DNA of 64,000 nucleotides from Erythrobacter aurantius (GTDB lineage Bacteria; Pseudomonadota; Alphaproteobacteria; Sphingomonadales; Sphingomonadaceae). Location of the stretch: positions 1,388,001 to 1,452,000 of the forward strand of contig NZ_CP090949.1 of the NCBI RefSeq assembly GCF_023823125.1, written 5' to 3'. Under the pieces are notes generated by a model. It was not told the origin of the DNA. It searched no databases and worked only from the letters and a program-made list of their open reading frames with translations. The position numbers and the translations under genes are program-made. Positions 47,302-54,820 of this stretch are shown here, piece after piece; position 1 is the first letter of the stretch; each line of letters starts with the position of its first letter.

Positions 47302-47655
47302 TCAATCCGCAAGCGCGCTGGCTTTCATGTAGCCGCTCGGCCCCTGCGGACCGAGGCAACCCCACACCCAGTCGCCTGCGACATCAAGCACTTCGATCCT
47401 TGTGCCGGGTTCGAAACGCGTGATTTGCGGGGAATCGTCGCGGGTGTTTTCCATAACGGCCACTCCGTCAGGCCCGACAAAGCGTTCATGCGGGATGACG
47501 TAATGCGCGGCGAGATGCGTGCCGGCCAGCGCGATATGCGCAAGATCGCCGCGCAGCGGCAGAGTGCCGGGCGCAGGCTTTGCCACCGGGCCTTTCAGAC
47601 CCAGTCCACCGGACGGCACTTCATAGGTTGTGATCAGGCTGGGCGCCCCGTTCAT
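47302..47655 (-). CDS. SH3-domain protein, probable truncated NlpC/P60-type relative
   Basis: 117 residues from the ATG at 47655; a TTG at 47715 would add 20. The segment PLRGDLAHIALAGTHLAAHYVIPHERFV and the end RIEVLDVAGDWVWGCLGPQGPSGYMKASAL resemble the N-terminal bacterial SH3 domain of dipeptidyl-peptidase VI-like NlpC/P60 hydrolases. Those enzymes often sit next to this aminopeptidase gene, but here no catalytic Cys-His domain follows before argC. It is either a truncated copy or an SH3-only binding protein. Confidence 0.7.
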   Translation of the reverse strand: MNGAPSLITTYEVPSGGLGLKGPVAKPAPGTLPLRGDLAHIALAGTHLAAHYVIPHERFVGPDGVAVMENTRDDSPQITRFEPGTRIEVLDVAGDWVWGCLGPQGPSGYMKASALAD

Positions 47656-47769
47656 CTTTTTCTTCTGTCCCCAAAAACCCGCCAGTAACTTCGCCAGAAG
47701 CCCCCGCTTCAACAAAGTTGCATCAGTCTGGAAAAAGCGCGCTTAGACGCAGATTTCCGTCGGGGCAAG

Positions 47770-49155
47770 TTACCCGCCGTAGCGACCCTGCAGCATGTGC
47801 CATGCGGCGCGCAGGCCATAGGCAGTTCCGCCCCGTGCCCGGCCCGGCTTGGGGAAGGGGCGCCATGCGAAGGTGTCGAAATGCACCCAGTCGATTCCCT
47901 CGCCTACGAACCGGTCAAGGAAAAGCCCGGCAACACTTGCCCCGGCGTAGGGATTCGAATGGGCATTGGCGAGGTCGGCGATATCGCTTGCCAGATATTC
48001 GCGATAGGAATCCGGCAGCGGAAGGCGCCAGGGTTCGTCATCATTGGCCTTGCCCGCTGCGATCATCGCATCGGCGGTTTCGTCACGCCGCGCCATCATC
48101 GCGGCATAATCCGGGCCAAGCGCGACCCGCGCCGCTCCGGTAAGCGTAGCGAAGTCGATGATCAGATCGGGGCTTTCCTCCGACGCGCGAGTCAGCGCAT
48201 CGCCAAGGATCAGCCGCCCTTCGGCATCGGTGTTGTGAATTTCCACGGTCAGCCCCTTGCGGCTGGAAAGCACGTCACCGGGGCGGAAAGCGGGACCTGA
48301 AATCGCGTTCTCGACTGCGGGGACAAGCAGGTGCAGCCTTACATTCAACCCGGCTGCCATTACCAACCCGGCCAGCGCGATCGCGTGGGCGGCACCGCCC
48401 ATGTCCTTTTTCATCAGCCGCATGCCGGACGAAGGCTTGATATCGAGCCCGCCGCTGTCAAAGCACACGCCCTTGCCGACAATTGCCAGCACCGGGGCGT
48501 CTTTCTTGCCCCAAGTCAGGTGCATGATCCGGGGTGCGTGATTGCGCGCGGCTGCGCGGCCCACGGCGTGCACCATGGGATAGCCCTGTTCCAGTTCATC
48601 GCCGCGCGTCACTTTCACTTCGGCTTTGTTGGCTTTCGCCAGCTTTTCGATCTCGGCCTCAAGCGCGGCAGGGCCCATGTCCTCTGCCGGAGTGTTGACG
48701 AGATCGCGCACCAGCATTTCCGCTTCGGCTTCCGCGACGATGGCGGGCAGACGGCCGACCTGTTCGGTCAACAGCACGCGCGGACCCACGGGCTTGTCCT
48801 CCACCTTGTAGCGGTTGAAGCGATATTGCGCCGTCAGCCAGCCGTATGCGGCAGGGCCGGGCTGGCGGCCGGCGACGCGATAGGTTCCTTCAGGCAGGTC
48901 TTCCGCCAGCTTCGCAAGGCACCAGCTTGAAAAATTGTCCGGGTTGGCAACACCGCCCACTGCAAAGAAGCTGTCGCCATCGGGCACGATCCCGACCTGA
49001 TAGCCGCTGCCATCGAATTTCTGCGCGGCAAGCGCGGCACGCTGTCCGGCGGAAAGCGTCTTTGCAAAATCGGCAAAGCCATCCTTGTTGACGAGGTGGA
49101 TGGCGATGGCTTCTTGCCCGCGATCGGGCTGGATCAGGTCTTTTATCTCGGTCAT
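47770..49155 (-). CDS. Leucyl aminopeptidase family protein (M17)
   Basis: 461 residues. It removes N-terminal amino acids with two metal ions. Signatures: GKGVCFDSGGLDIKPSSGMRLMKKDMGGAAHA (Lys and Asp ligands) and NTDAEGRLILGDAL, the M17 hallmark. It is shorter than E. coli PepA (503) and has the PepB-like or cytosol aminopeptidase subfamily look. First gene of a minus-strand group with the SH3 protein and argC. Confidence 0.94.
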   Translation of the reverse strand: MTEIKDLIQPDRGQEAIAIHLVNKDGFADFAKTLSAGQRAALAAQKFDGSGYQVGIVPDGDSFFAVGGVANPDNFSSWCLAKLAEDLPEGTYRVAGRQPGPAAYGWLTAQYRFNRYKVEDKPVGPRVLLTEQVGRLPAIVAEAEAEMLVRDLVNTPAEDMGPAALEAEIEKLAKANKAEVKVTRGDELEQGYPMVHAVGRAAARNHAPRIMHLTWGKKDAPVLAIVGKGVCFDSGGLDIKPSSGMRLMKKDMGGAAHAIALAGLVMAAGLNVRLHLLVPAVENAISGPAFRPGDVLSSRKGLTVEIHNTDAEGRLILGDALTRASEESPDLIIDFATLTGAARVALGPDYAAMMARRDETADAMIAAGKANDDEPWRLPLPDSYREYLASDIADLANAHSNPYAGASVAGLFLDRFVGEGIDWVHFDTFAWRPFPKPGRARGGTAYGLRAAWHMLQGRYGG

Positions 49156-49218
49156 GCTGCGTCCATAATCCCGCTGTTAATCTTGTCACGCATCAATTCA
49201 GGCAGGACGGGGGTAAAG

Positions 49219-50064
49219 ATGGTTCGTTGGGCGTTTGTCGCGATTTCCTTGCCGGTGCTGCTGGCGTGTTCCTCCCCCGATGAAATGGGTGATGAAATCG
49301 CAGCCGGTCAGGGCGAAAGCGCGCAGGCGGCGCTGGATCGCAGATTGGGCGAGGGTGCGGAACCGGTCGAGTTCAAGGACGAGGAAGCGCGCGGGGAGGC
49401 GGCGCGCGATTTCGCCTATTTCTGGCCAGCGCAAGTCAGCAACATCGAACCTTTCGCCGCGATGCTGGCACAAGAACGGGACAAGGCGCTCGCCGAACAG
49501 AAGGCGGAGTGGGAACAATCCGTCGCCGAATTCGCCGATGCCGAAGACGGCTATCAGTGCATTACCTGCGTCAACCGCTACTATTCCAAAAGCTGGACAG
49601 TCGCCGCCGATCCGCCCCGCTTTCTGGTGATGCTGGGCACCACCGAAGTCTACACCGGCGGTGCGCACGGCAACACCGATTTCGACGCGCTGATGTGGGA
49701 TCGGGAAGCGAATGAAGGGGCGGGCGCGGCCATGCGCCCGATTGCGCTGTTCGTGGATGAGGTCGCTCTCGAAAACACCGCCTATGGCGATTACTGCCAA
49801 GCCTTGCTGGAGGCGCGGCGGGACAAGCTGGAAATCGACATCACGGCGATGAACAAGTTCGACAATTGCCCTTCCGTCAGCGAGCTCGTGGTTTTGCCGC
49901 TGGCATCGGACGGCAAGCGTTTCGACACCATCCGTTTTGTCGCCGCGCCCTATGTTGCGGGTTCCTATGCCGAAGGGCCCTATGAATTCGAGATCGCGGT
50001 GAACGATCTGATCCTGTCCGTGGTGAAGCCCGAATATCGCGGCGCTTTTGCATTGGCAGAGTAG
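49219..50064 (+). CDS. Lipoprotein of the RsiV/DUF3298 type
   Basis: 281 residues. MVRWAFVAISLPVLLACSS has a lipobox with Cys, so it is probably a lipoprotein of the cell envelope. The central YTGGAHGNTDFDALMWD strand and the C-terminal FVAAPYVAGSYAEGPYEFEIAVNDL are typical of the DUF3298/RsiV fold, found in the extracellular part of lysozyme-sensing anti-sigma factors; here it is a free lipoprotein with no sigma gene nearby. Function unknown. The ATG at 49219 follows GGGGGTAAAG. Confidence 0.82.
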   Translation: MVRWAFVAISLPVLLACSSPDEMGDEIAAGQGESAQAALDRRLGEGAEPVEFKDEEARGEAARDFAYFWPAQVSNIEPFAAMLAQERDKALAEQKAEWEQSVAEFADAEDGYQCITCVNRYYSKSWTVAADPPRFLVMLGTTEVYTGGAHGNTDFDALMWDREANEGAGAAMRPIALFVDEVALENTAYGDYCQALLEARRDKLEIDITAMNKFDNCPSVSELVVLPLASDGKRFDTIRFVAAPYVAGSYAEGPYEFEIAVNDLILSVVKPEYRGAFALAE

Positions 50065-50103
50065 CGCTCGCATTTCGGTGGCTGCTTCGCTATATGCGCC
50101 GCC

Positions 50104-50931
50104 ATGATTGAATACCAACTCGTCGAAGGCAATGAGACCGTCTATCGCGACGGCACGATCAAGCTGCACACCGAAGAAGGCTTCGAAGGGATGCGCAAGG
50201 CCGGGCGTCTTGCCGCCACCATCCTCGATGAAGTCGCCGACATGGTGCAGCCGGGCGTCACCACCGAAAGCATCGACACCGCGATCCGCGGGATGATGCT
50301 GGACGCCGGCGCGATTCCGGCGACGCTGGGGTATCGCGGCTATACCCATTCGTGCTGCATTTCGATCAACCACGTGATCTGCCACGGCATCCCTTCGGAC
50401 AAGGTGCTGAAGGATGGCGACATCCTCAACGTTGATGTCACTCCGCTGCTGGATGGTTGGCATGGCGATACCAGCCGGATGTATTACGCGGGCGAGCCGA
50501 GCCTGAAGGCGAAGCGGCTGGTTGATGTGACCTACGAATGCCTGATGCTGGGGATCGAAGCCGCTTCGAATCCCGGTGCGCGGCTGGGCGATATCGGCGC
50601 CGCAATCGAGGCGCATGCGCGCCAGTTCCGTTATGGCGTGGTGCGCGAATTCTGCGGCCACGGGCTTGGCCGCCTGTTCCACGACGCGCCCGAAGTCGTC
50701 CACGCGGCGAAAGCGGGGACGGGGCCGGAACTGAAGCCGGGCATGTTCTTCACCATCGAGCCGATGATCAATCTCGGCAAGCCCTGGGCGAAGGTGCTGG
50801 GTGACGGCTGGACCGCGGTAACCCGCGACAAGAGCCTTTCGGCGCAGTTCGAGCACAGCCTTGCGATCACCGAAGACGGGGTGGAAGTCTTCACCAAGAG
50901 CCCGACAGGACGCGACAAGCCGCCTTATTGA
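50104..50931 (+). CDS. map: Methionine aminopeptidase type I
   Basis: 275 residues. It removes the initiator Met from new proteins. Metal ligands are visible in order: DGDILNVDVTPLLDGWHGDTSRMY (two Asp), EFCGHGLGRLFHDAP (His), MFFTIEPMINLG (Glu) and QFEHSLAITEDG (Glu). It is monocistronic in appearance, 39 bases after the DUF3298 lipoprotein gene. Confidence 0.96.
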   Translation: MIEYQLVEGNETVYRDGTIKLHTEEGFEGMRKAGRLAATILDEVADMVQPGVTTESIDTAIRGMMLDAGAIPATLGYRGYTHSCCISINHVICHGIPSDKVLKDGDILNVDVTPLLDGWHGDTSRMYYAGEPSLKAKRLVDVTYECLMLGIEAASNPGARLGDIGAAIEAHARQFRYGVVREFCGHGLGRLFHDAPEVVHAAKAGTGPELKPGMFFTIEPMINLGKPWAKVLGDGWTAVTRDKSLSAQFEHSLAITEDGVEVFTKSPTGRDKPPY

Positions 50932-50944
50932 TCTCGGTGCGCCT

Positions 50945-51607
50945 TCACATGAAGAAGGCGAGCAGGACGGCAACCATCACCGCGATCACCGCGAGCGAGA
51001 AGCCGAGCATGGCGATAACCGGCTTGGTCAGCCGTCCCAGAACTGCCCATTCGTAACCAAGCGCGACTGCCAGAGTGATCGGCACTTGCGCCGCGATCGC
51101 TACCGGATCCGGCAGGCCTGCGACCTGCACCAGCCGGGCATAGGCCGGGGTCATCAGCGCGAGCGTCCCGATCAGCATCGCCTGCCGATGCGCGTGCATG
51201 TCGAGCCGTCGGGCGAAGTGCAGGGCGGCGAGATAGAGCGGGACGAAAGTGACAAATGCGGCGATGTTCACCACTGTCACTTCGGGTCGGCCCAGTTCGC
51301 GCCCGATGTTCACAGCGATGATTGCCCCTGAAACCAGCATCGCCCCCACCAGCGCGATCGAGGCGCGGCCGATGGTGTAGTGCAGGTTCATCCGGTGCCG
51401 CGCCGCCAGCCAGGCCTGTGACGCGAGCAGCGTCAGCCACCCGAGCATCACCGCGCCGTGAAACACCACCAGCGGGGTGTAGCGCGCCTGCACTTCGGTG
51501 TGCACCAGCGCCTTCAGCGCAAAGGCCAGCATGGTGAAACCGAGCAAGCCCTGCGCAATACGGCTGAGCAGCAGGTTTTCCCGGCGATGGCTTTCAGGTG
51601 CGCGCAT
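50945..51607 (-). CDS. Multi-spanning membrane protein, unknown function
   Basis: 220 residues from the ATG at 51607 with AAAGGCAGCC upstream; an upstream start at 51679 would add 24. About seven hydrophobic helices, beginning LLSRIAQGLLGFTMLAFALKAL and VVFHGAVMLGWLTLLASQAWLA. The pattern HFARRLDMHAHRQAMLIGTLALMTPAYARL resembles the DUF2306-like group of small membrane proteins. No function can be assigned. Confidence 0.75.
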   Translation of the reverse strand: MRAPESHRRENLLLSRIAQGLLGFTMLAFALKALVHTEVQARYTPLVVFHGAVMLGWLTLLASQAWLAARHRMNLHYTIGRASIALVGAMLVSGAIIAVNIGRELGRPEVTVVNIAAFVTFVPLYLAALHFARRLDMHAHRQAMLIGTLALMTPAYARLVQVAGLPDPVAIAAQVPITLAVALGYEWAVLGRLTKPVIAMLGFSLAVIAVMVAVLLAFFM

Positions 51608-51792
51608 GGCTGCCTTTTCTTGTCGATTGCCCGATTGAAACGCCAGCGCGCCCAAGTTGATCCTCAATTGCGAAACCATTTCGCAAGCATGCCGCGGAAC
51701 AGCCGGTTAACACCTTAACGATAGCTTTCAGCCATTCTCAGGAACCGTCCAACAGGCCTGGTCGCACCGGTTTGGCGGAAGGATGGCGAGAC

Positions 51793-52053
51793 ATGTCAAA
51801 GATTTCGATTGGACTGCTGTTTACCGCGATCGGGCTGATCCTTGTCGCAACCTATTTCGACATTGCCTTCCTTGGCAGCGGAGCCGGGGTCGTGCTGGTT
51901 TGCGGACTGGTTTATGCCTTTGTCGTCGCCAAACGGCAGGCGGAACTGATGGTGCTGGTGCTCGATCAGCGGTTCGAGGAAAAGCCCGCGGAGCCCGTGA
52001 AGAAGCCGGCGCCGGTTCCCGTCGGCATGCCGGAACTGGAAGAGGCTGCGTAA
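51793..52053 (+). CDS. Small membrane protein, unknown function
   Basis: 86 residues. Two N-terminal helices (IGLLFTAIGLILVATYFDIAFL and AGVVLVCGLVYAFVVA) are followed by a polar, Pro/Lys-rich cytoplasmic tail (EEKPAEPVKKPAPVPVG). The ATG at 51793 has AAGGA about 10 bases upstream. It ends 3 bases from the convergent ccmB gene. No recognised family. Confidence 0.65.
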   Translation: MSKISIGLLFTAIGLILVATYFDIAFLGSGAGVVLVCGLVYAFVVAKRQAELMVLVLDQRFEEKPAEPVKKPAPVPVGMPELEEAA

Positions 52054-52056
52054 GCC

Positions 52057-52707
52057 TCAGACCTCGCGCGCCGCGCGGATTGCCGCCCCGGCAGCGAACG
52101 GCGCTATCGCCACCAGACCGAGGCTGATCGCGGCGACAAAGCCGAGGCTGGCCGGATCCTGCCGCGCCAATGCGCCCGCGCCAAAGATCAGGATCGGCAG
52201 CGCCAGCGGCACCAGCAGCAGCCCCGATAGCGCGGCACCTGCCCGCAAGCTCGCCGTCAGCGCCGCGATCATCAGCCCGATAGCAGCCAGACCCGGCGTC
52301 CCCACTGCCAGCCCGATCAGCAGCAGATGCAGCGTCGGCCCGTCAATCGCCAGCAGCGCCGCAGAGGGAAAGGCGGCGATGATCAGCGGCGGTCCGAAGC
52401 TGAGCCAATGCGCCAGCAGCCGCACCGCCATCATCACTTCCTCGGTCACGCCGCGCAGCTTGAGCTGGTCGAACACACCCAGCTCGATATCCTGCGCCAC
52501 CAGCTTCTCCAGCGGCAGGATCGCCGCCAGCAGCGCCGCGATCCAGACGACGCCCCCGCCCGTGCGCGCCAGCAGGTTGGCATCCGGCCCCACCGCAAAG
52601 GGGTAAAGCATTGCCACTGCGACAAAGAACACCACCGGCAGCGCTGCTCCGCCGCCTGCAAAGGGGAAGAACTTGGCAAGGTCGCGTTTGAGCAGCGCGG
52701 CGATCAT
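52057..52707 (-). CDS. ccmB: Haem exporter subunit CcmB
   Basis: 216 residues with six hydrophobic helices. CcmB features: LKRDLAKFFPFAGGGAALPVVFFVAVAMLYPFAVGPD, LPLEKLVAQDIELGVFDQLKLRG and the GTPGLAAIGLMIAALTASLRAGAALSGLLLVPLALPILIFGAGAL stretch. With CcmA it forms the ABC transporter that releases haem-loaded CcmE in cytochrome c maturation. Its ATG overlaps the ccmA stop (ATGA). ccmC and the rest of the ccm genes do not follow. Confidence 0.93.
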   Translation of the reverse strand: MIAALLKRDLAKFFPFAGGGAALPVVFFVAVAMLYPFAVGPDANLLARTGGGVVWIAALLAAILPLEKLVAQDIELGVFDQLKLRGVTEEVMMAVRLLAHWLSFGPPLIIAAFPSAALLAIDGPTLHLLLIGLAVGTPGLAAIGLMIAALTASLRAGAALSGLLLVPLALPILIFGAGALARQDPASLGFVAAISLGLVAIAPFAAGAAIRAAREV

Positions 52708-53318
52708 GCGGGCTCTTCCTGCGAGCGCGGGATGAAGTCCTCTACCGCCAGCGTGCGCAGCCCCGCGATTTCGAGTGGCTGGTGCGAAGCGATCAGCGCA
52801 ATCCCGCCGCCGCTGACGTGCAGCTGGATCAGCGCGGTGACTTGCGCGATGGCCGTGATATCGAGACCTGACAGCGGTTCGTCCAGCAGCCAGATCGGCA
52901 CCCCGCGATTGAGCAGCGCGGCAAGCCCGGCGCGCTTCCTCTGGCCGGTCGAAAGATACCGCACCGGTACTTCGAGCAGTGGCTCCAATCCCATCACATG
53001 CAGTGCGCCCGCCGGATCGGCGCAGCCGTCCACTTTCTCCCAGAATGCCAGCGCCCGGCCGAGCGGCAGGTCGGGATCGAGCGCCGGGCGTTCGTCAAGC
53101 AGGCCGATTTCCCCGCTGCGCAGCACTTCGCCCGCGAACGGCGTTGTCAGGCCCGCCAGCACCCGCATCAGCGTGGTCTTGCCCGTGCCGTTTGCCCCGG
53201 TGACATGCAGCGCCTCACCCGCGCCAAGATCGAACGACAGCTTGCGGAACAGCAGCCGGTCGCCGCGCCGACAGGCGACATCCTTGGCCGAAATTGCGGG
53301 GGAGACAGAAGCTTGCAT
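52704..53318 (-). CDS. ccmA: Haem exporter ATP-binding subunit CcmA
   Basis: 204 residues. ABC ATPase motifs: Walker [18 protein letters not shown], the signature [16 protein letters not shown] and Walker [14 protein letters not shown]. It drives the CcmAB transporter of cytochrome c maturation. Its start is divergent from the pterin dehydratase gene, 65 bases away. It pairs with ccmB through a 4-base overlap. The dihaem cytochrome at 6625 would need this pathway. Confidence 0.93.
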   Translation of the reverse strand: MQASVSPAISAKDVACRRGDRLLFRKLSFDLGAGEALHVTGANGTGKTTLMRVLAGLTTPFAGEVLRSGEIGLLDERPALDPDLPLGRALAFWEKVDGCADPAGALHVMGLEPLLEVPVRYLSTGQRKRAGLAALLNRGVPIWLLDEPLSGLDITAIAQVTALIQLHVSGGGIALIASHQPLEIAGLRTLAVEDFIPRSQEEPA

Positions 53319-53383
53319 CGCCCCACCGCGTTAGGCAAAAGCGAGCCTTCCCACAACACTTGCCTGAAGCGGAGCAGCGCGCA

Positions 53384-53677
53384 ATGACCAGCGTCCCCCA
53401 ACTGACCGACGAAGAACGCGATGAATTGCTGGCCGATCATCCCGAATGGGAACTGGCACGCGAAGGGAAGGCGATCATGCGGACATTCCAGTTCGGCGAC
53501 TTTTCCGAGGCCTGGGGCTTCATGTCGCGCGTTGCGCTGATCGCGGATCGCCACGATCACCACCCCGAATGGTTCAATGTCTATGCCAAGGTGGAAATCA
53601 CCCTGACCACGCATGACGCAGACGGCCTGTCGATCCGCGATGCCAAGATGGCGCGCGCCATCGACGCGCTTGTCTGA
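53384..53677 (+). CDS. phhB: 4a-hydroxytetrahydrobiopterin dehydratase (pterin-4a-carbinolamine dehydratase)
   Basis: 97 residues, typical length. The active-site run [26 protein letters not shown] holds the conserved His pair and Pro-Trp. The enzyme recycles the pterin cofactor of aromatic amino acid hydroxylases; many bacteria with this gene lack a neighbouring hydroxylase, as here. The ATG at 53384 is preferred since the upstream frame overlaps ccmA. Confidence 0.9.
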   Translation: MTSVPQLTDEERDELLADHPEWELAREGKAIMRTFQFGDFSEAWGFMSRVALIADRHDHHPEWFNVYAKVEITLTTHDADGLSIRDAKMARAIDALV

Positions 53678-53806
53678 TCGGGATTCCGGGCCTGAAATTG
53701 ACACTGAGCCGGGGTTTTGAAAATATTCCCCGTTCCCGGTGCGAAACTCATAAATCCATCAAAAACAGCAGTTTGTGGCGCGTTTATGGGCGCGATGACG
53801 CTTGCG

Positions 53807-53909
53807 CGGTGTGATCTTCCGATCTCACACCGTCACCTTGCGGGATTGCCGACGATTTCAAACAGCCGCCGCTTTCTTACCTTGCTTCCCGCACTGTAGG
53901 AAAGCGGCG
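53807..53909. repeat. Two inverted repeats in the spacer downstream of phhB and the SDR gene
   Basis: CGGTGTGA (53807-53814) pairs with TCACACCG (53825-53832) around 10 bases. CGCCGCTTTC (53867-53876) pairs with GAAAGCGGCG (53900-53909) around 23 bases. They sit between two converging genes and probably end or protect transcripts; no T-run is present. I see no gene in this 246-base gap. Confidence 0.5.
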
Positions 53910-53923
53910 AGATCGGGGCGCGA

Positions 53924-54739
53924 TTACTTGCCCAGCAGCCCTTGCCGCGCGGCCGAGCGTTGCTGTTTGCGGACCTTGCCCGGCATCCATCGCTTGGCAA
54001 AGTTCAACTGCCGCGCGGTCTTGCCCACCAGATAGTGCAGATCATCGCCGTGGACGGCGTTCCATACCGTTTCGGCCACTTCCTCAACCGGAGTGATCTC
54101 AAGCCCGGCGGCCTTCACCCGCGTACGGATGTCTTCGTTGGTGTTGCGATTGCCCGTGCCGTCGAGCAGCGGTGTCTCGATGAAGCTGGGGCAGATCGAG
54201 GATACCTTGATCCCGTCCGGCGCCCATTCCGCATCAAGGCTTTCGGCGATGCCGCGCACGCCGAATTTGGTCGCGCTGTAAACGCTCATCCCGCTGCCGC
54301 CGGTGATCCCCGCCGCGCTGGCGATATTGACCAGAGCCGATCCGGGGGCGGTCTTCTTCAGATAGGGATAGACGGCCTGCGCGCCGTACAGCACCCCGCG
54401 CAGATTGATGTCGAGACAGGCGTCGATTTCGTCCTTGGAAAGCTCTGCCAGCGGCCCGCCGGTTCCGATCCCGGCGTTGTTCACCATCACGTCGATCCGG
54501 CCACCCGCCGCCGTTGCCGCCGCTTCCAGCGCAACGTCCCAGGCAGCGCGATCGCGCACGTCGAGGATGTGCGAATATTTGAACCCGCCTTCGATCATGC
54601 CGAGCGTGTCCTGCATCCCGGCGGCGTTGACATCGGCAACGCACACGAACCAGCCGCGATCGCCGAAATGCCGCGCCACCGCGCGCCCGATACCCGAAGC
54701 CCCGCCGGTGATGAAAATGCTGCGCCGCTGGTCTGCCAT
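53924..54739 (-). CDS. SDR-family oxidoreductase
   Basis: 271 residues of a classical short-chain dehydrogenase. The NAD(P) site is FITGGASGIGRAVARHFGDRGWFVCVADVN, then VNNAGIGTGGPL, the catalytic Ser in LVNIASAAGITGGSG and YSATKFGVRG with Tyr and Lys. The Asp after the second strand (VADVN) favours NAD. The C-terminal tail WMPGKVRKQQRS is basic. Substrate unknown; the gene stands alone on the minus strand. Confidence 0.88.
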   Translation of the reverse strand: MADQRRSIFITGGASGIGRAVARHFGDRGWFVCVADVNAAGMQDTLGMIEGGFKYSHILDVRDRAAWDVALEAAATAAGGRIDVMVNNAGIGTGGPLAELSKDEIDACLDINLRGVLYGAQAVYPYLKKTAPGSALVNIASAAGITGGSGMSVYSATKFGVRGIAESLDAEWAPDGIKVSSICPSFIETPLLDGTGNRNTNEDIRTRVKAAGLEITPVEEVAETVWNAVHGDDLHYLVGKTARQLNFAKRWMPGKVRKQQRSAARQGLLGK

Positions 54740-54820
54740 GTGATCCCTCTCCGATTGCTATTTGCAACCGGCTTTAAGACGGGGTGACGCGTTTGTCAGC
54801 AGCTTAAGCACCTGATCGCA

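Noticed and set aside
53811..53830. CRP-like TGTGA...TCACA site
   Set aside because: The spacer is 10 bases rather than 6 and it lies between converging gene ends.
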